The notes beneath the pieces are model-generated. The model was not told where the DNA came from. It saw only the letters and a program-made list of their open reading frames with translations, and ran no database searches. Below, piece by piece: positions 34,640 to 47,000 of a DNA stretch of 64,000 nucleotides. The stretch lies in NCBI RefSeq assembly GCF_022539665.2, contig NC_081334.1, positions 3,782,001 to 3,846,000 of the forward strand. Direction: 5' to 3'. The position numbers and the translations under genes are program-made. The stretch comes from Daphnia carinata. Its lineage: Eukaryota; Arthropoda; Branchiopoda; Diplostraca; Daphniidae. Each line of letters starts with the position of its first letter. Position 1 is the first letter of the stretch.

Positions 34640-36386
34640 TCAATTCTCTTTCTTGTTTGTTCCAATAACAAAATTTTTCAAACTGTATTTAGAACACCAA
34701 AACCAACCTAGGCGAAGGGCAAGATACGCAGCTAAAAGTATGGCGACCATCAAAATTAGAAAAACATCCAAAAGCGCTCGTTGTGGAAGAGCAAGTTCGC
34801 GCGAAGCGTTGCGTAAATGAGGTGCTCCTCGGTGACGGATGACGTATTCGATCCAGAAAATAGCTCGATCCAATGGATTGTCTATCTGGTCGTGCATTAG
34901 TGCAGAAACTTGTTTCACCCTTTGGCTATAGCTGCAGACAAACAGGTAAATTATAAAAATAGTTGAGTAATATTTATATATTGATTGTACCTCGGATTGG
35001 TAAGCATGAGCTGGATGGCATTGTAAAACTTTTCTTCGGTTAAATCGTCCCAGTTTATACGGATTGCGTATCCATCGTCTTCGGATTTCTGGGCATTGAT
35101 CGGATGATCAGCCCAGACAGGCAGACAGATGGACGGAACGCCGTGATAAACAGTTTCAAACTGACTCAACAGACCACCATGTGAAATGAATAGCCGAATT
35201 TTAGGGTGCATGAGCAATGCTTGTTGTGGTAACCAAGAAATTGTTTTGATATTTTTTGGGATCGGTTCCCCGTCTTCATCGAATCTGCTTTCGTTTTCCC
35301 ATTTCCAGACAACTCGTTGCTTCAACCGAGCAAAAGTTGACATGAAAATTCGTCGGAATTCGTTTGGAAGTTCGTCACCTCTCAGCATGGAACCAAAGCT
35401 AATGACGATGAATCCGGCGTCACCCGAATTATCGAGAAACGAAGCTAATTCCTAAATTGAGTAAAAAAACAATTATTTTTAAGGTAATCTACTTTTATCT
35501 GCAATTTACTTCAGTTCTTAGAGTAACATACTGTTGATAATTTTGGTAGTTGACGCTTTCCACTCACATGAATTCCCCCGACTTCTACGACTGCCGAAGC
35601 AGTTGGCAGGTGATAATTGACACTAAAATGACTGTTGACTAATAGTAAACTCAAATAACGGTTTTCGATTTCCACAATAGACGTTAAATTGTTGATCCCC
35701 AGCGTCTGGGATGCCACGTTTTCGATGAGGGGTAAAATAAGCCAGCGGTGAAGGTAAAGACCGCCTACGCTCGTCAAACTGTTAAACAAACGCTGCCCAA
35801 GATTCATCCTGTCTCGATGTCCAGCAGGATTTGGAAATTGTTCTAAAGCCAATGGCGAGCCAATTTGGTACAAAAGCCACGGTTGAGGAGCCAAACAGCT
35901 CAAATAGACGAATGGGACGTCAAGCGCTTCAGCCAAATACAAAGTGCATTCATTGGCAAATCCGTCGACGATAATCAAATCATATCGCTCCTTGGAGTGC
36001 ATCAGCTGGTGAAAAACAGGATCTTCGTAGACGGCCTTGCAATAGGTCATCAAAATGCGTGGCAATCGAAAAAGTAGAGTGAAGGGGCTATCACGATCGC
36101 TGAAACTAATTTCGTGCTGGCTGTTCATCTTCACGAGATTCGGAGACTTCAGAAGACGTAAGTGGTCCTTTTTCGTTCTGTTTGAGAAACTCGATTTACT
36201 TGGTTGCAATCCATTCCAGTAGGTAACGAAATGCCCACTTTCTACCAATCCTTCCACCAACGGTTTAAACACGATACTGTGGCTCGGTGAGGTGATGGGT
36301 GCCAGGATGAGAATATTGTAACCCTCGATATAAGATGTTACTACCAACAGGAGGATAACATATTCTGATATGCAAAAGGTGCGCAT
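34640..36386 (-). CDS. UDP-glycosyltransferase, UGT cluster copy B
   Basis: Three minus-strand exons (36386-35532, 35451-34991, 34931-34640) give 535 residues. The donor for intron 1 is GTATGT after KLST; reading through it would add a short false tail ending at 35511. Layout and motifs are those of copy A: signal peptide ending near IEGYNILIL, SFGSM, WLPQ, the signature FISHGGLLSQFETVYHGVP with ADHP in place of the common DQ, one C-terminal transmembrane helix, and KKEN at the very end for ER retention. Exons 2 and 3 have exactly the same lengths as in A, and the donor-binding half is nearly the same. The acceptor half differs more, for example near residues 70-80, which suggests a related but not identical substrate range. 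All copies point the same way, as expected for tandem duplication. Confidence 0.93.
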
Positions 36387-39208
36387 TTTTCACGTTGGTT
36401 TTGTAAAGTTATTTATATTTCACGATTTTGCATCCGACGCTAGAAGACGTATTGTAGACTTGCCGCTTACTACAGCTCGACTGGTACTAAACGACTGCGA
36501 TAAATTCAAAATAGATATCTGTTGAAGTGAAAAGTAGGAGTGTATTTGGACTAGGTGACAAGAAAAGTATTCGTAAAGTGACCCCTTGGTACGAAACAGG
36601 TTTCTTACAGACTAACATCTAATTCCTTTTGGGCAGCATCACCACGCAACGTAAGGGCGTGTCAAACGGGAGGGAAACGTAAAATAGGAAAGAAAAAAAA
36701 ATTCCTGTTGTCTGGCTTTTTGGTGTTCAATTCAGACATACGAACTTTGACTCGTGGGACCCGCGCATGTTTAATGGTAGGTCTTTGACACCATAGGTCA
36801 CCTTCGTCCTACAGCTGTTTACTTTCTTTTGATTTTGTTACCGGTTACACCGGTTTAACGATATATTGACAGAATCGTCGATGGCTAATGGACGTCAAGC
36901 AAGAAATGAAAGTTGGAGAAAACGTGCGAAATCGGAACACAAAAAGATTTTTTTTTTTTTTTTGCAAATCTTGAACGTCAAATTTGTTCATCACCAATTT
37001 GCCAATTTCATGTATAGACGGGGAAGTTCTTAACAGCTCTCATCCGTCAAAAGTAAGTGTTGTCCTAAAGTTGATGTATCTTATTGGAAGTAGGTAATGT
37101 AAGTTCTACGCTTTTTTTAATGTTATATTTTGCGTACAGCAATTGGCTGTAATATCAGCTTGCGTTCACCACACTTAATCGATTCCTTGTGCTAGATACC
37201 AACCGGAAACGAAAGATAGTGATGCTGAGCTGTGTGGTAACAGCTAAAAGTTTTCATTTACTTTTTTTTTTTAATGTAGCCACATTGTTACTTGACCAAC
37301 TAGGTCGAGCGCAGAAAAACTTGCATGGGAATGCAAACAAACCTCGTAGACCGAAAAGAATGAAGAATGAAAATACGTACACGGTATCGGCTGACATGGA
37401 AGGGAAAAGTTCAAGACACCCGCTTCGTAAATAGGGCACCTTTACGATGGTTGACGTCTTCCATCCAGTTTCAAACCATCGGCCTGTCTGATTATGCAAC
37501 AGAGCTGATATTTTCTTCGCTCTCTAGGTATGTTTACAGTTACATATCTGAACATGTAAATTTAGGTTATTCGTGGAAATTGCTGGTAAAAATTCTAGCC
37601 GAATCGTATTCGGCGCTCGATTTGATAATAGTCTGAACGACATTTTAAATACTTATTCGGTTAATTCGTTTCAGACCCCCTAGTTAGGATTTATAATCGT
37701 AGTTCTCGGCTTATAGTGCAATAACATTGCGGGTGTTCTGTGTCGGCAGAACTAGTTTAATTTCAAATTACATTATCGACCAAAGCATTCGCAAAAATGG
37801 TTAAAAAGAAAGTCAGTCTTGGGGTTAAAAATTCAAAAAGAAAGTGCGAAATGGATTTACATTGTATATCGTAAAGTGAATGTAGGTATTTGAGATCAAG
37901 AAAGTATTTTGTGAATATCGCGCACGTTAGATTACAGGTATGGGGTACTGCGTCTGTCCTTAAAAAAAAATGAACCTGAGACCCTCGAAATCTGTACAAA
38001 AGATTATGTTCACGCAATTTTGAGAGATGTGGCGATACTCCTCGTTAATGTCGCCATCAAAATCGGTTACGACCGAATTTTCATTGAATTATAAATACGG
38101 TTACTCACTCAAGGGCTTGTTTTGTAAAACCGGTTTTTAAACTCGCCTATTTCATAATCAAATCGTCATTTCATAAACATAATGTTACAATGCAGCAATG
38201 GGTTGAAAACCAATTCGATTCATTACCACTAAAATGAAACGATTCTTAATATTTATCTCTTTTTACGTTTTAGATTGTGGCTATAAACTATGCAGAAATG
38301 TTTGCACCTACGGAGCACTCAGTTACCGTTAAGCGTGATTAAAGCGTATCGCACAGTTTCCTGCATATCCACATTCTTCGAAGGAACTACAACTGCCTTG
38401 TATTATTATAGAATTCTTAAAGGTAAAAAAAATTCTAGCTGGAAACAGGTTATAGAACTAGGGAAGAATTGACAGTCTAGTTTATAAAACTAGTTCACCG
38501 AGTCTCTTCTGGCTGCTGCTGTTGATTAGCTGCCAGATTTTCTCCTAATTTTTAGAATTCCTTTTTCATTTATTTATTTATTTTTTTTTTTTTTCAGGAA
38601 TCCTTCCTACCATAATTTGCCTGGCGAATTAACGGTGTGATCAATCATGTCAAGTTGTGATTATATAACTTTATGATGGGTTGCCAGATCTTTTAGTCGT
38701 AATTACATAAGGTACATTCTTTTGTGAAGCTCAAAGATTTATGAGTTCTACGGGGTTTTTTTACGTGCTGAATGTAGGAAACCTTGGTTACTGAGGTTTA
38801 GTCACTTTTCCGGGGGCGCTGCTCTACTGACAAAGTACTGCGAGTCGACGAGTACGCAAGTTTTGTTGTTGAATAAAAAGTGAATGGAGGCAAATGCCCG
38901 ATTTTTCTCCTCCACTAGAAGGTAAATACTGAAATGAAAAAGATTTAAAGCCCATGGGTTTTTATGACCCAACTTTTTATTAATTGTGATAATCTTATTG
39001 ACATAGTTAACAATCTTTATTCACTGGTAATCTCGTTACAAACTGTCTGCATTGAATTTACAGTTTGTTGATACTGGAGAAACAACTGAATCTTCGAGAA
39101 CGCAAGAAAATTCTGGTGCATTTCAGGAAAATGCGCTATTCACTATTCTTAGGCATTCTGGCTTACGTCTGGCTTTCAAAATCAAGTGAATGCTCAATTG
39201 GTTTTTCA
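36387..39208. other. Upstream region of UGT copy B and spacer to copy C
   Basis: The first 1.2 kb is a diverged duplicate of the flank upstream of copy A (see 32238-33477). The rest is AT-rich, with a poly-T run at 38581-38595 and open frames of 60-90 codons without domains. No additional UGT exon was recognised here, unlike between A and B. Confidence 0.55.
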
Positions 39209-40939
39209 TTACGGAATTAGGTAACACATAGGTTTAATTATTTTTTTTTTCCTGGTGTCAGTAACCACTCTTTTCCGGATGAAGGAACAAATGCAGATAT
39301 GGCACAGACGAAAGATCACGTAAGCCATAAACAGAGAAACTACCAAAAGAAGCAGAAATACGTCAAAGAGTGCTCGTTGAGGAAGAAAAAGATCGCGAGA
39401 AGCGCCTCGTAAATGAGGGGCACCTTGATGACGTACGACGTATTCTATCCAGTAAATAGTTCGATCCATTGGATTGACTATCTGATCACGCATTAGTGCA
39501 GACATTTCTTTAACTCTTTGTTTATACCTAGGTAACGAGAAACATGTAAACTGGAGAAATATTCAAAATTATGCACGATTTTCAAACCTTGGCGTGTTTA
39601 AAATAAGTTGAATGACGTTGAAGAGACCCTCCTCGGTTAACATCCCAATTTATACGAATAGCGTAGCCATCATCTTCGGCCTTTTGAGCATTGATTGGCT
39701 GATCAGAAGAGATGGGCATAAAGATGGCTGGAACATCATAATGGATGGCCTCTTGTTTACTTAAGAGGCCAGCGTGCGAGATGATCAATCGAACTCTTGG
39801 ATGAGCCAAAAGTTCTCGCTGCGGTAACCATGGCATTGTTTTAACGTTAGAAGGGATTGGTTTTTGCTGATGATCCAACTTTTGTTTATCTTCCCATTTC
39901 CAGATAACGCGTTGTGACAGTCGTGCAAAGGTTGACAGAAAAATCTGACAGAAACGATCTGGAACGTCGTCGCCTCTCAACATGGATCCAAAACTAACCA
40001 CAATAAATCCTGCGTCGCCGGAGTCATCCAAAAATGAGAGTAGTTCCTGAATTTGGGACAATTCTAAATGAGGTAACTTTAATCAATAATTATTTATAAA
40101 CCTCTGAAAGGTTTCGATGTCTTCTGTTCAGGTGCATTCCACCCACTTCAATGACAGCAGGTGATGTTGGTAATTGGTAATTGATACTAAAATGAGTATT
40201 GATTAACAACAGACTCAAGTAACGGTTCTCAATATCTGCTATAGATGTTAAATTGTTGATACCCAATGTTTCGGCTGCGACGTCTTCAATAAGGGGCAAA
40301 ACAATGCGTCGGGGGAAATAGACGGCAAATACAGTTGTCACGGTGTTAAATGAACGCTGCCAAATATTCATCCTATCCCGAATGCCAGAAGGATTGGGGA
40401 ATTGTTCCGTAGCTAATGGCGAGCCGATTGCATGCAAAATCCAAGGTGAAGGAGGAAAACAGTTCAAATAGATGAAAGGGATGTCAAGGACTTCGACCAA
40501 GAATAAAGTACAATCATTGGCAAATCCATCGACGATAATCAGATCGTAATGCCCCTGTGAATTCATCAGCTGATGAAAAACAGGATCTTGGTAGACGATT
40601 TTGCAATACTTTGCTATTGTTCCCGGTATTCGAAAAAGCAGACGAAATGGACTGTCTCGATCGTGGAAACCAATTTCATGCTGAATGTTTAATCGAGCAA
40701 GTTTCGGGGAGGTAAGAAAACGTAACCTGTTCTTCGTCTGTGGAACTTAACTTATCTGATTGCAATCCATTCCAATAGGTGACAAAGTGTCCGCGCTCTA
40801 CCAACTCTGTAACCAATGACTGGAAAGTGGTGTGGCTAGGAGACGTGATTGGCGTCAGTACGAGAATATTATATGCTTCGACAACTGATGTTATAAACAA
40901 AACGAAAAGAATTTTTTCTTTCGCACATGTGATGTACAT
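39209..40939 (-). pseudogene. UDP-glycosyltransferase copy C, frameshifted (probable pseudogene)
   Basis: The three-exon structure is the same as in A and B (40939-40102, 40046-39588, 39527-39209), but the reading frame is broken. Exon 1 has one base too many at about 40726-40740, just before the segment coding LRFLTSPKLARLN, and would stop soon after. Exon 2 is 459 nt against 461 in A and B, from a 2-nt loss at about 39640-39643 after RINWD. At the 3' end, the A-run of the coding strand (T10 at 39241-39250) puts the tail in a frame that loses the KKxx ER signal; one base more would give KKNN and a stop. The encoded signature is itself different, with ISHAGLLSKQEAI and SSDQP, so C is an older paralogue than the A/B pair. 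Three separate frame problems favour a pseudogene over a single assembly error. Confidence 0.8.
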
Positions 40940-43245
40940 GATTAAGAGGTTTGGTCACCTAATAATTTTACAAAATTAATTTAAAACCGCACTGTTTACT
41001 ACTCTAAACAGGATCTAGAAAAGCAGCTTGCTTACCACCGCAGCACAATATAAACTAAGCAGGAAGACCAATTCTAACGAGTTTTGGTTTGATGCCGAAA
41101 AAAAAAAAAAACTAACCAAACAAACGAAAAGAACGTTCTTTAAAAAGACTAGTACATGCTGAATATGTATTCTAGTTGTGATAACGTAGCGACAGAACCG
41201 GTTACGGGCAATCAATAGTTGAAATTCCGGTTTGCAACATGTTTCTAATCTGGCCGTGACCTTTAAACGAACATAGACTATGTGGCAAGAATTGAATGGA
41301 ATATATTTCCGTTTCTTTTTTGTGGCCCACGGTGATCAGCTATAATTTCACGTTAAAATGGCTATCCGTGTCTTCAACGTTCAAACCGATCACGTTATTG
41401 TAAGTCACTTTTATACTTTGTTCTAAATTGGCTTCACTAAAGTTAAGCGTAATATTTTGTAATGTATAATTGTAAATGCACTTAAGTCAGTTTCTATAGG
41501 CGAAGAAGACTCGATTTTGTTCCAGTAACGAGATAGTGAAATACAAAACTATAGTTTTCTTTTTTAGCAATTCAAACGTGCTTGAAAAGAAAAGAAAAAC
41601 ACTTGCTTGAAATGTGACAGTGTTCTTCATGCTGTTTCAAGTTCGACAAATGGACAGGTGAATCCTACCTGTTGAAGATGCGAAATTAATAGCTCGTATT
41701 ACCACACCCACCAACCAGTGACAGAAGGTAAGCCATACAACGTTACCTTCTCGATTTCGCAAACTCTGTAGATTTAAAAATAACTCCAAGCGCAGACCTT
41801 CTTGTCCAACCCTCTGTTTTCCCTAAATGGTGCGTCCTCAGGTTCATCTTCATCGCGCGGAATTCCTATACCAAGGACGGCGTGGGACTAGTACACGAAT
41901 GACACTATGCTGGGGATCCTTCGACACTGCACTGTATAGGCCTAACTAAAATTACACGTAGGCCTTTACCTCACCAGTAAGAAAACTGCACGTATGCCAT
42001 TCACATTCACGTCATTCGACGCGTAATAGACACGCTCAATACTCGACTTAGTAGTAGATTTCATTACAATGTAAAGTTTGAATCGCTAACAGGGTAGGGA
42101 ATTGGTAGTTAGCAGGTTGTTCTTAGTTTACCGCATGAACCTAATACATCGCATAGCGACCTCTAGGACACAAGGCAGACAGCGAATCAAGGAGCTACGA
42201 CCTAATTTTATTATAACTATGACTGTCCATAGTTCTTCTGCCATCTACATACAACATATTGTTATTACACGAATGACATTCTGGTTTAGTGGTTACTATT
42301 AAATAATAAGAAAACACAGAATTTTGAGTCAGCCAACCTTGAAGCTAAATCCATTAGTGCCAGCACACCATTTGTACCATGATGTGGATGTGCTTAACTT
42401 GCTTTCAGGTATCCTTATAAAGAATTTTGCTTTCCTGGATCCATATTAAGCCAATAAGCCCCATTTTGTTCTTAAGTGAATTTTCTGTAAAAAATTTAGT
42501 CATTAGTTCATGTTTTCCTTTAGTGAAAGTAACAATCACTTGCCTTTGAAGTTTTATCACTAGGTATATAGTGGAAGAAGAGATTAGTCCTCAACTAATC
42601 AAAGCCATAAACTAATACAAAGTTGATGGTTGTGGGATTTATTTTTTAAAGAATTTTAATATTGATTATAAGAAATCCATTCGAAAGAATCCAAGCAATA
42701 GGATAAATAAAAGCCATTTCCCAACTATCGCTACCATGGCTTCCATTGTGCAAAGTGCATCGTCAATTTGTCGTAACTGTCATTATATATTGCAAAAGTT
42801 TGTGTTTGTCTCCTTACGTTGACAACCATAGTAACAAATAATGAAATAGATGAGAATTTCTAAAGTATTAAAGAGTATTACAGTCGGTTTTGTTACCAAG
42901 AAGCCAAATGATGAAAGACATTGATCGTCGACTGCCTGAAGCACGTGATTGAAAAAATGGAGCCAAAACGATGTGCCATGACGCAAGAGCAGCAATGCCG
43001 GTTGTTATTTAGTTTTACATCTTAAAATTTACATTTATAAAATGTCTTTTTATGCATTTATTATATACACCAATTTTTTAATACATATTAGTAGTAGAAT
43101 TTGTTCAAATTATTTTGAATATCTTGAAAGTGAGTCCCACCTTCCCGCCCAACAACAACGAAATATGGCGGTAATCGCGTGATCCTAATTGACCTATCAG
43201 AAGACAAGGTCACTGATAAAACACCCAATCCTCTTTTTCTCTTTG
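40940..43245. other. Region between the UGT cluster and the 43-kb promoter
   Basis: The first 300 bases are the UGT-C 5' flank, alignable to the flank of the relic at 33976-34260. A 14-codon open frame, 41358-41399, ends exactly at a GTAAGT donor and may be a small first exon (see findings). A 70-codon minus-strand frame at 42783-42995 has a hydrophobic stretch but no recognised family. Otherwise the DNA is AT-rich and unassigned. Confidence 0.4.
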
Positions 43246-43304
43246 TTTTGGCGCCAATTGAGCCTCAGTTCTATAAGAGGGTGGCGGATCAGACGTTGAT
43301 TTCA
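43246..43304 (+). promoter_or_regulatory. Candidate core promoter: E2F-like site, TATA box and initiator
   Basis: TTTTGGCGCC (43246-43255) fits an E2F site. TATAAGAG (43272-43279) is followed 32 bases from its first T by TCATTTC, which fits the initiator YYANWYY with the putative start A at 43304. An AATATGGCGGT block near 43163 resembles a YY1/Pho site. Spacing is correct for a focused RNA polymerase II promoter. Its transcript is not known. Confidence 0.45.
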
Positions 43305-44055
43305 TTTCAGTGTCTCATTTTATGGAGAAAGCATGTCCAGTCTCTGTTTTTTAGGTAATAGATATTAGTTCGTAATTGTTTGATAACTGGAAACATGCAT
43401 GTGTTTGATTTATCATTAAGGCTTTTTTAACTGTTCGAAATTTTATCTGCATTTGTGGTTTTGTAATTTACTGGGAATCATGTGTGTAATAGTTGAAGGC
43501 TGTTTCATCCATTTTCTGGTGGGTTTAATCATTCTCATTTCACCAGCTTGAGGTAATTTGGGAAACGTCTTCACTATGTATAGGTATGGAGGATTGGCAT
43601 AGAAACTTCGCAGTGATCCTGTTAAGATTCAATTTCTTCGCAGCATGTTTTTCAGGTTAGGATACAAAGAAGATTGAGAATTTTTGAAGCATATTAAGGC
43701 AACGCCTAAGTAAACTTGTAATTACTGTGATGTTCTGGTTACAGATTCCGCTACCAAATTCATCTGGCACTGATGCTGATGCAATGATGGGCCATGGTTA
43801 GCTGGGAAAAGAAAAAAATTCTATTGGCTTGGAATACAGGTAAAAAGGTTTCACGTTTTCCCGTTCACTGTTTAAACTTGTTTGATATTAGTGAAGGATT
43901 TGTCAAGTCATTAACCTGTAGCTTCTCAATTGTTTTTGTTTCTTGAAGCAAATCGATTGATTGGGGTACTTCCCGTAGAGATTTTGTCCGATTTAGTGCT
44001 ATCGATGCACTTACTGTTTAAAAAAGCAATTTCAATAAAGCACAATGAAGGGTAG
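43304..44055 (+). ncRNA. Possible short spliced polyadenylated transcript (non-coding or micropeptide)
   Basis: Downstream of the TATA/Inr pair lie splice-like signals in order. Donors or AG|GT junctions occur at about 43354 (TTTTTTAG|GTAATA), 43584 (TATAG|GTATGG), 43656 (TTCAG|GTTAGG) and 43851 (AATACAG|GTAAAA). Acceptors occur at about 43550 (TTCACCAG), 43642 (TTCGCAG), 43744 (GGTTACAG) and 43950 (TTTCTTGAAG). AATAAA is at 44034-44039. The longest spliced frame I could join starts at ATG 43586, crosses an 89-bp intron (43656-43744) and stops at 43773, coding only 32 residues. It may be a non-coding RNA, a small-ORF gene, or chance splice motifs in AT-rich DNA. Confidence 0.3.
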
Positions 44056-47000
44056 GTTTTAATCATTTACCCCAGCTATGCATAGTTTCCATTGTCCCGA
44101 ATTAATCAACCAAGCATTGTCATTGACAAATCTCGTTCTCTTTTTTCATTAATTACGTTATCAATCGATGTGAACAGCTCTAAATTTCAAACCATTCCAA
44201 CTAAAAAGTTAAAGTGTTAAGCCAAAGTGTAAAGTTGTAAAAAAATCCAGCTAGACTTCTCCAGCTAACTCTATTGCACTGGTCACATTTAGATTCTAAT
44301 CGAATAGCAGTCGCTCTAACCGCGGGAAACAACAAATGTCTCGTTTAGAATATCTCCGGGGGGGGGGGGGGAATATGCGACAGGTGGTACCAATCGCTTT
44401 GAGACGCCCGAGGATCTGTATTTCATTTCGTACTTTCCTTATTGTCGAAAAGTTTCACTCGATGGGCGTGTGCAACGGGACCGTCTATAGCTGAGAAAAT
44501 CTGATCCCGCTGTCCGCATTGACGGAAAGGAGGTGTTTGCTTTCGTTCACTTCCTTATTTAATCACCTAACTGCACAATTAATGGCCATTTGATCAATAT
44601 TCTCTTCTAGTGGGAAACTAGGCTTTTTCTATGCAACGTACGGAATCGCGTCGTAAATGGCCGGACCATCTGGAATTATTATACACTGCCCCTGCCGTCT
44701 TCCATTTCCTAACCGGTAGTTCAATGGACCTTGACGATGAAAACAAATCGCTAAGACTTTGGTGTTGGGGTGGGGGGGGGGGGAGGGAGAAAGTCTTATT
44801 TCCTTTCCGTATGCGACCCGTGTCTTAAATCCGCTTTGTCGTTTCCGGCAGTGTAAAGCAATTGCGGCGTCGAAAAAAAACAACAAGATTTTTAAATGTA
44901 AGAACTTTGTAGATAAAAAAAAAATCCGTTAATTCTTCGTAGGATTCTCATTCATTTCAGGTTCGTTATAGGTGCGTGAATATTTTTATGATCTACAGTT
45001 TTACATAAAAATGCCATTAAGAAACTTAAACTACCATTAGAACCGGTTACTTTTTGTTTAAATTACAAAATACGAAATGAATACCGGGAACTTTGAGTCC
45101 GAGATTTATTGCGTGTCATCTAGCGGCGTGCGGACACACCGGGTGATGTTAATTGATCTTTAAAAAAAAAATTCACGGTCGTTATTCAAAAAGGACGAGA
45201 AGGTGGTCGAGAACAACAATATCAAATGACAGCACTTTTTTTTATTTTTGCGAGGCTCTGCTACCGTGTCAAATAAATTCCTCTGCGCCTACTAGCATCT
45301 AAGAAGCGAACCTTTTTCCCCTTCAATTAAAACGAATACAGTTGAAGTGTGTTCTTTTGAAAACTTACAAAAAAAAAAATGTTTTAAGTAGTCAAATAAT
45401 GGCCTCACGACGACATCCTCTTCATCCAAAGCCTTTCGGGAGAGTCGTGTTGATGTGATTTGCATATGTACAGCTACTTTTCGTTTTAATCTCTGCGCGT
45501 GTAAGACGTGAAAAAAACAAGAAACGTTGCAATTTCGGGCTTTTTAAATGACCATTCTTCTTGTTTGTATTCTAGCGGCGAATATAACGGAGCAATTGAG
45601 GATGGAACAACGAGCCGAAAGGGGAAAACAAACGAACAAGAAAAAAAAAAAAAAAAAAAAAGTGATGCTAAACACAATTCGTTCGTCACGGACACCTCGT
45701 CAAACGAGCTTCACGGTCGAAACAGGGAGTCCGATAAACGGTATGTGCAGTGAATCAACGTCACGTCGTGAATCCCGAAATTGAAACAGCCCTCGAAGAA
45801 GTTCACAAGGTAAGAACTATTTCAGTGATAACAGTCCCGCGTGTGTTTCCCTTCCTTTCTTTGCGTGATGTTATCGCCAGCCTGTTTTTTGTTTTTATCC
45901 CGCTTAACTGGCAACTTGATCTTACCGTTAAAAACCTACTAGGTGAACTTGAGGTGAATGTCGGGCATTGGATTTGAGTAAGGGGAGGGTTACATTTTCA
46001 TATCTGGGTATGTAGTGGTTTGGGTTCGAAGAGACAATGACAGTGACGTATCCATGCAGAAAATCATTCAAATGCGTCAACGTCTTTTTTAATTTTTAAG
46101 TTTACCTGATTTCTATTCCATTACCTGTCGCGACGAGTTGTGACGTGCTGCAAGCGGGACTGAAGAGTGAATGACCGCTGCGTTATTTTTTATTTTACAA
46201 CATGCCAGCTCGTGAGGGTACGCACATTACATGGCACCCTCTATTCTATTCTTTTTTTTTTTTCCGAGGAAAGAATGTTTTCGTTTCTTTTTGAAGAAGT
46301 CCAAGCCGACTGGACTTCAGGTCCAACAAGAGGTTCAATCTTAATGTCCCGTTTTGATCTCTTCATTCTTTTGCTACGTCAGGTTTCGGTTGGGAACTTC
46401 ATTTCAGTTGGGGAGGGGGGAATTGTCCCGTGAAAAATACCGGAAATATTTCTCACGAATTCCCTTTTTTTTTTTCTTCTTCTTCTTTTCATCAATTAAT
46501 AGCACTTGTCATTGTTGGCGTTTTTCTTCGCGTATTAACCGTCCCCAATCAATGGCTGTGTTCACCTAGTCATGCCCGCGCTAATAGCGTACACGTCTAA
46601 ATGTCAGTCACGTTAGACGCGTTAAATATGTAAATTCACGTCGAGTGAATCAGCAACGGCTTTATCCCACACGATTCGACGAGTCCTTTTTTTTTTTTTT
46701 ATAATTCTTAAATGCGAGAATAGTTAATTCCAGCATTGGCAGTTTTTCCTTGTGTTAACGTAACAATAACAGCCCATCGTCACGAGCTCACGATCTTGTT
46801 AAAAGGGCCGTTCTTTTCACAAACGTCGCTTCTTTTCTTTTTTTTTGTTGTTATGAAAATATATTTAGTCATTATCCAATTGTAAACGTAGTGCACGAAA
46901 CGTCGATCGTAAGTGATGGGAAAACGATGAGGAAAGGGGATGGGGACGAACCGAAAAAAAAATAAAGCGGGGAATTTATGGGGAGAATTTAAATTGAGCA

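Noticed and set aside
35511-35531. Extension of UGT-B exon 1 to a stop at 35511
   Set aside because: The bases are the start of intron 1 (GTATGT donor); the homologous boundary in copies A and C is at the same place.
42783-42995. 70-codon minus-strand frame with a hydrophobic C-terminal stretch
   Set aside because: It looked briefly like a UGT C-terminal tail, but the landmarks around the UGT membrane helix do not match and there is no upstream exon. Left unassigned.
46011-46050. GGTTCGAA motif resembling a tRNA B box
   Set aside because: No A box or cloverleaf could be built around it.
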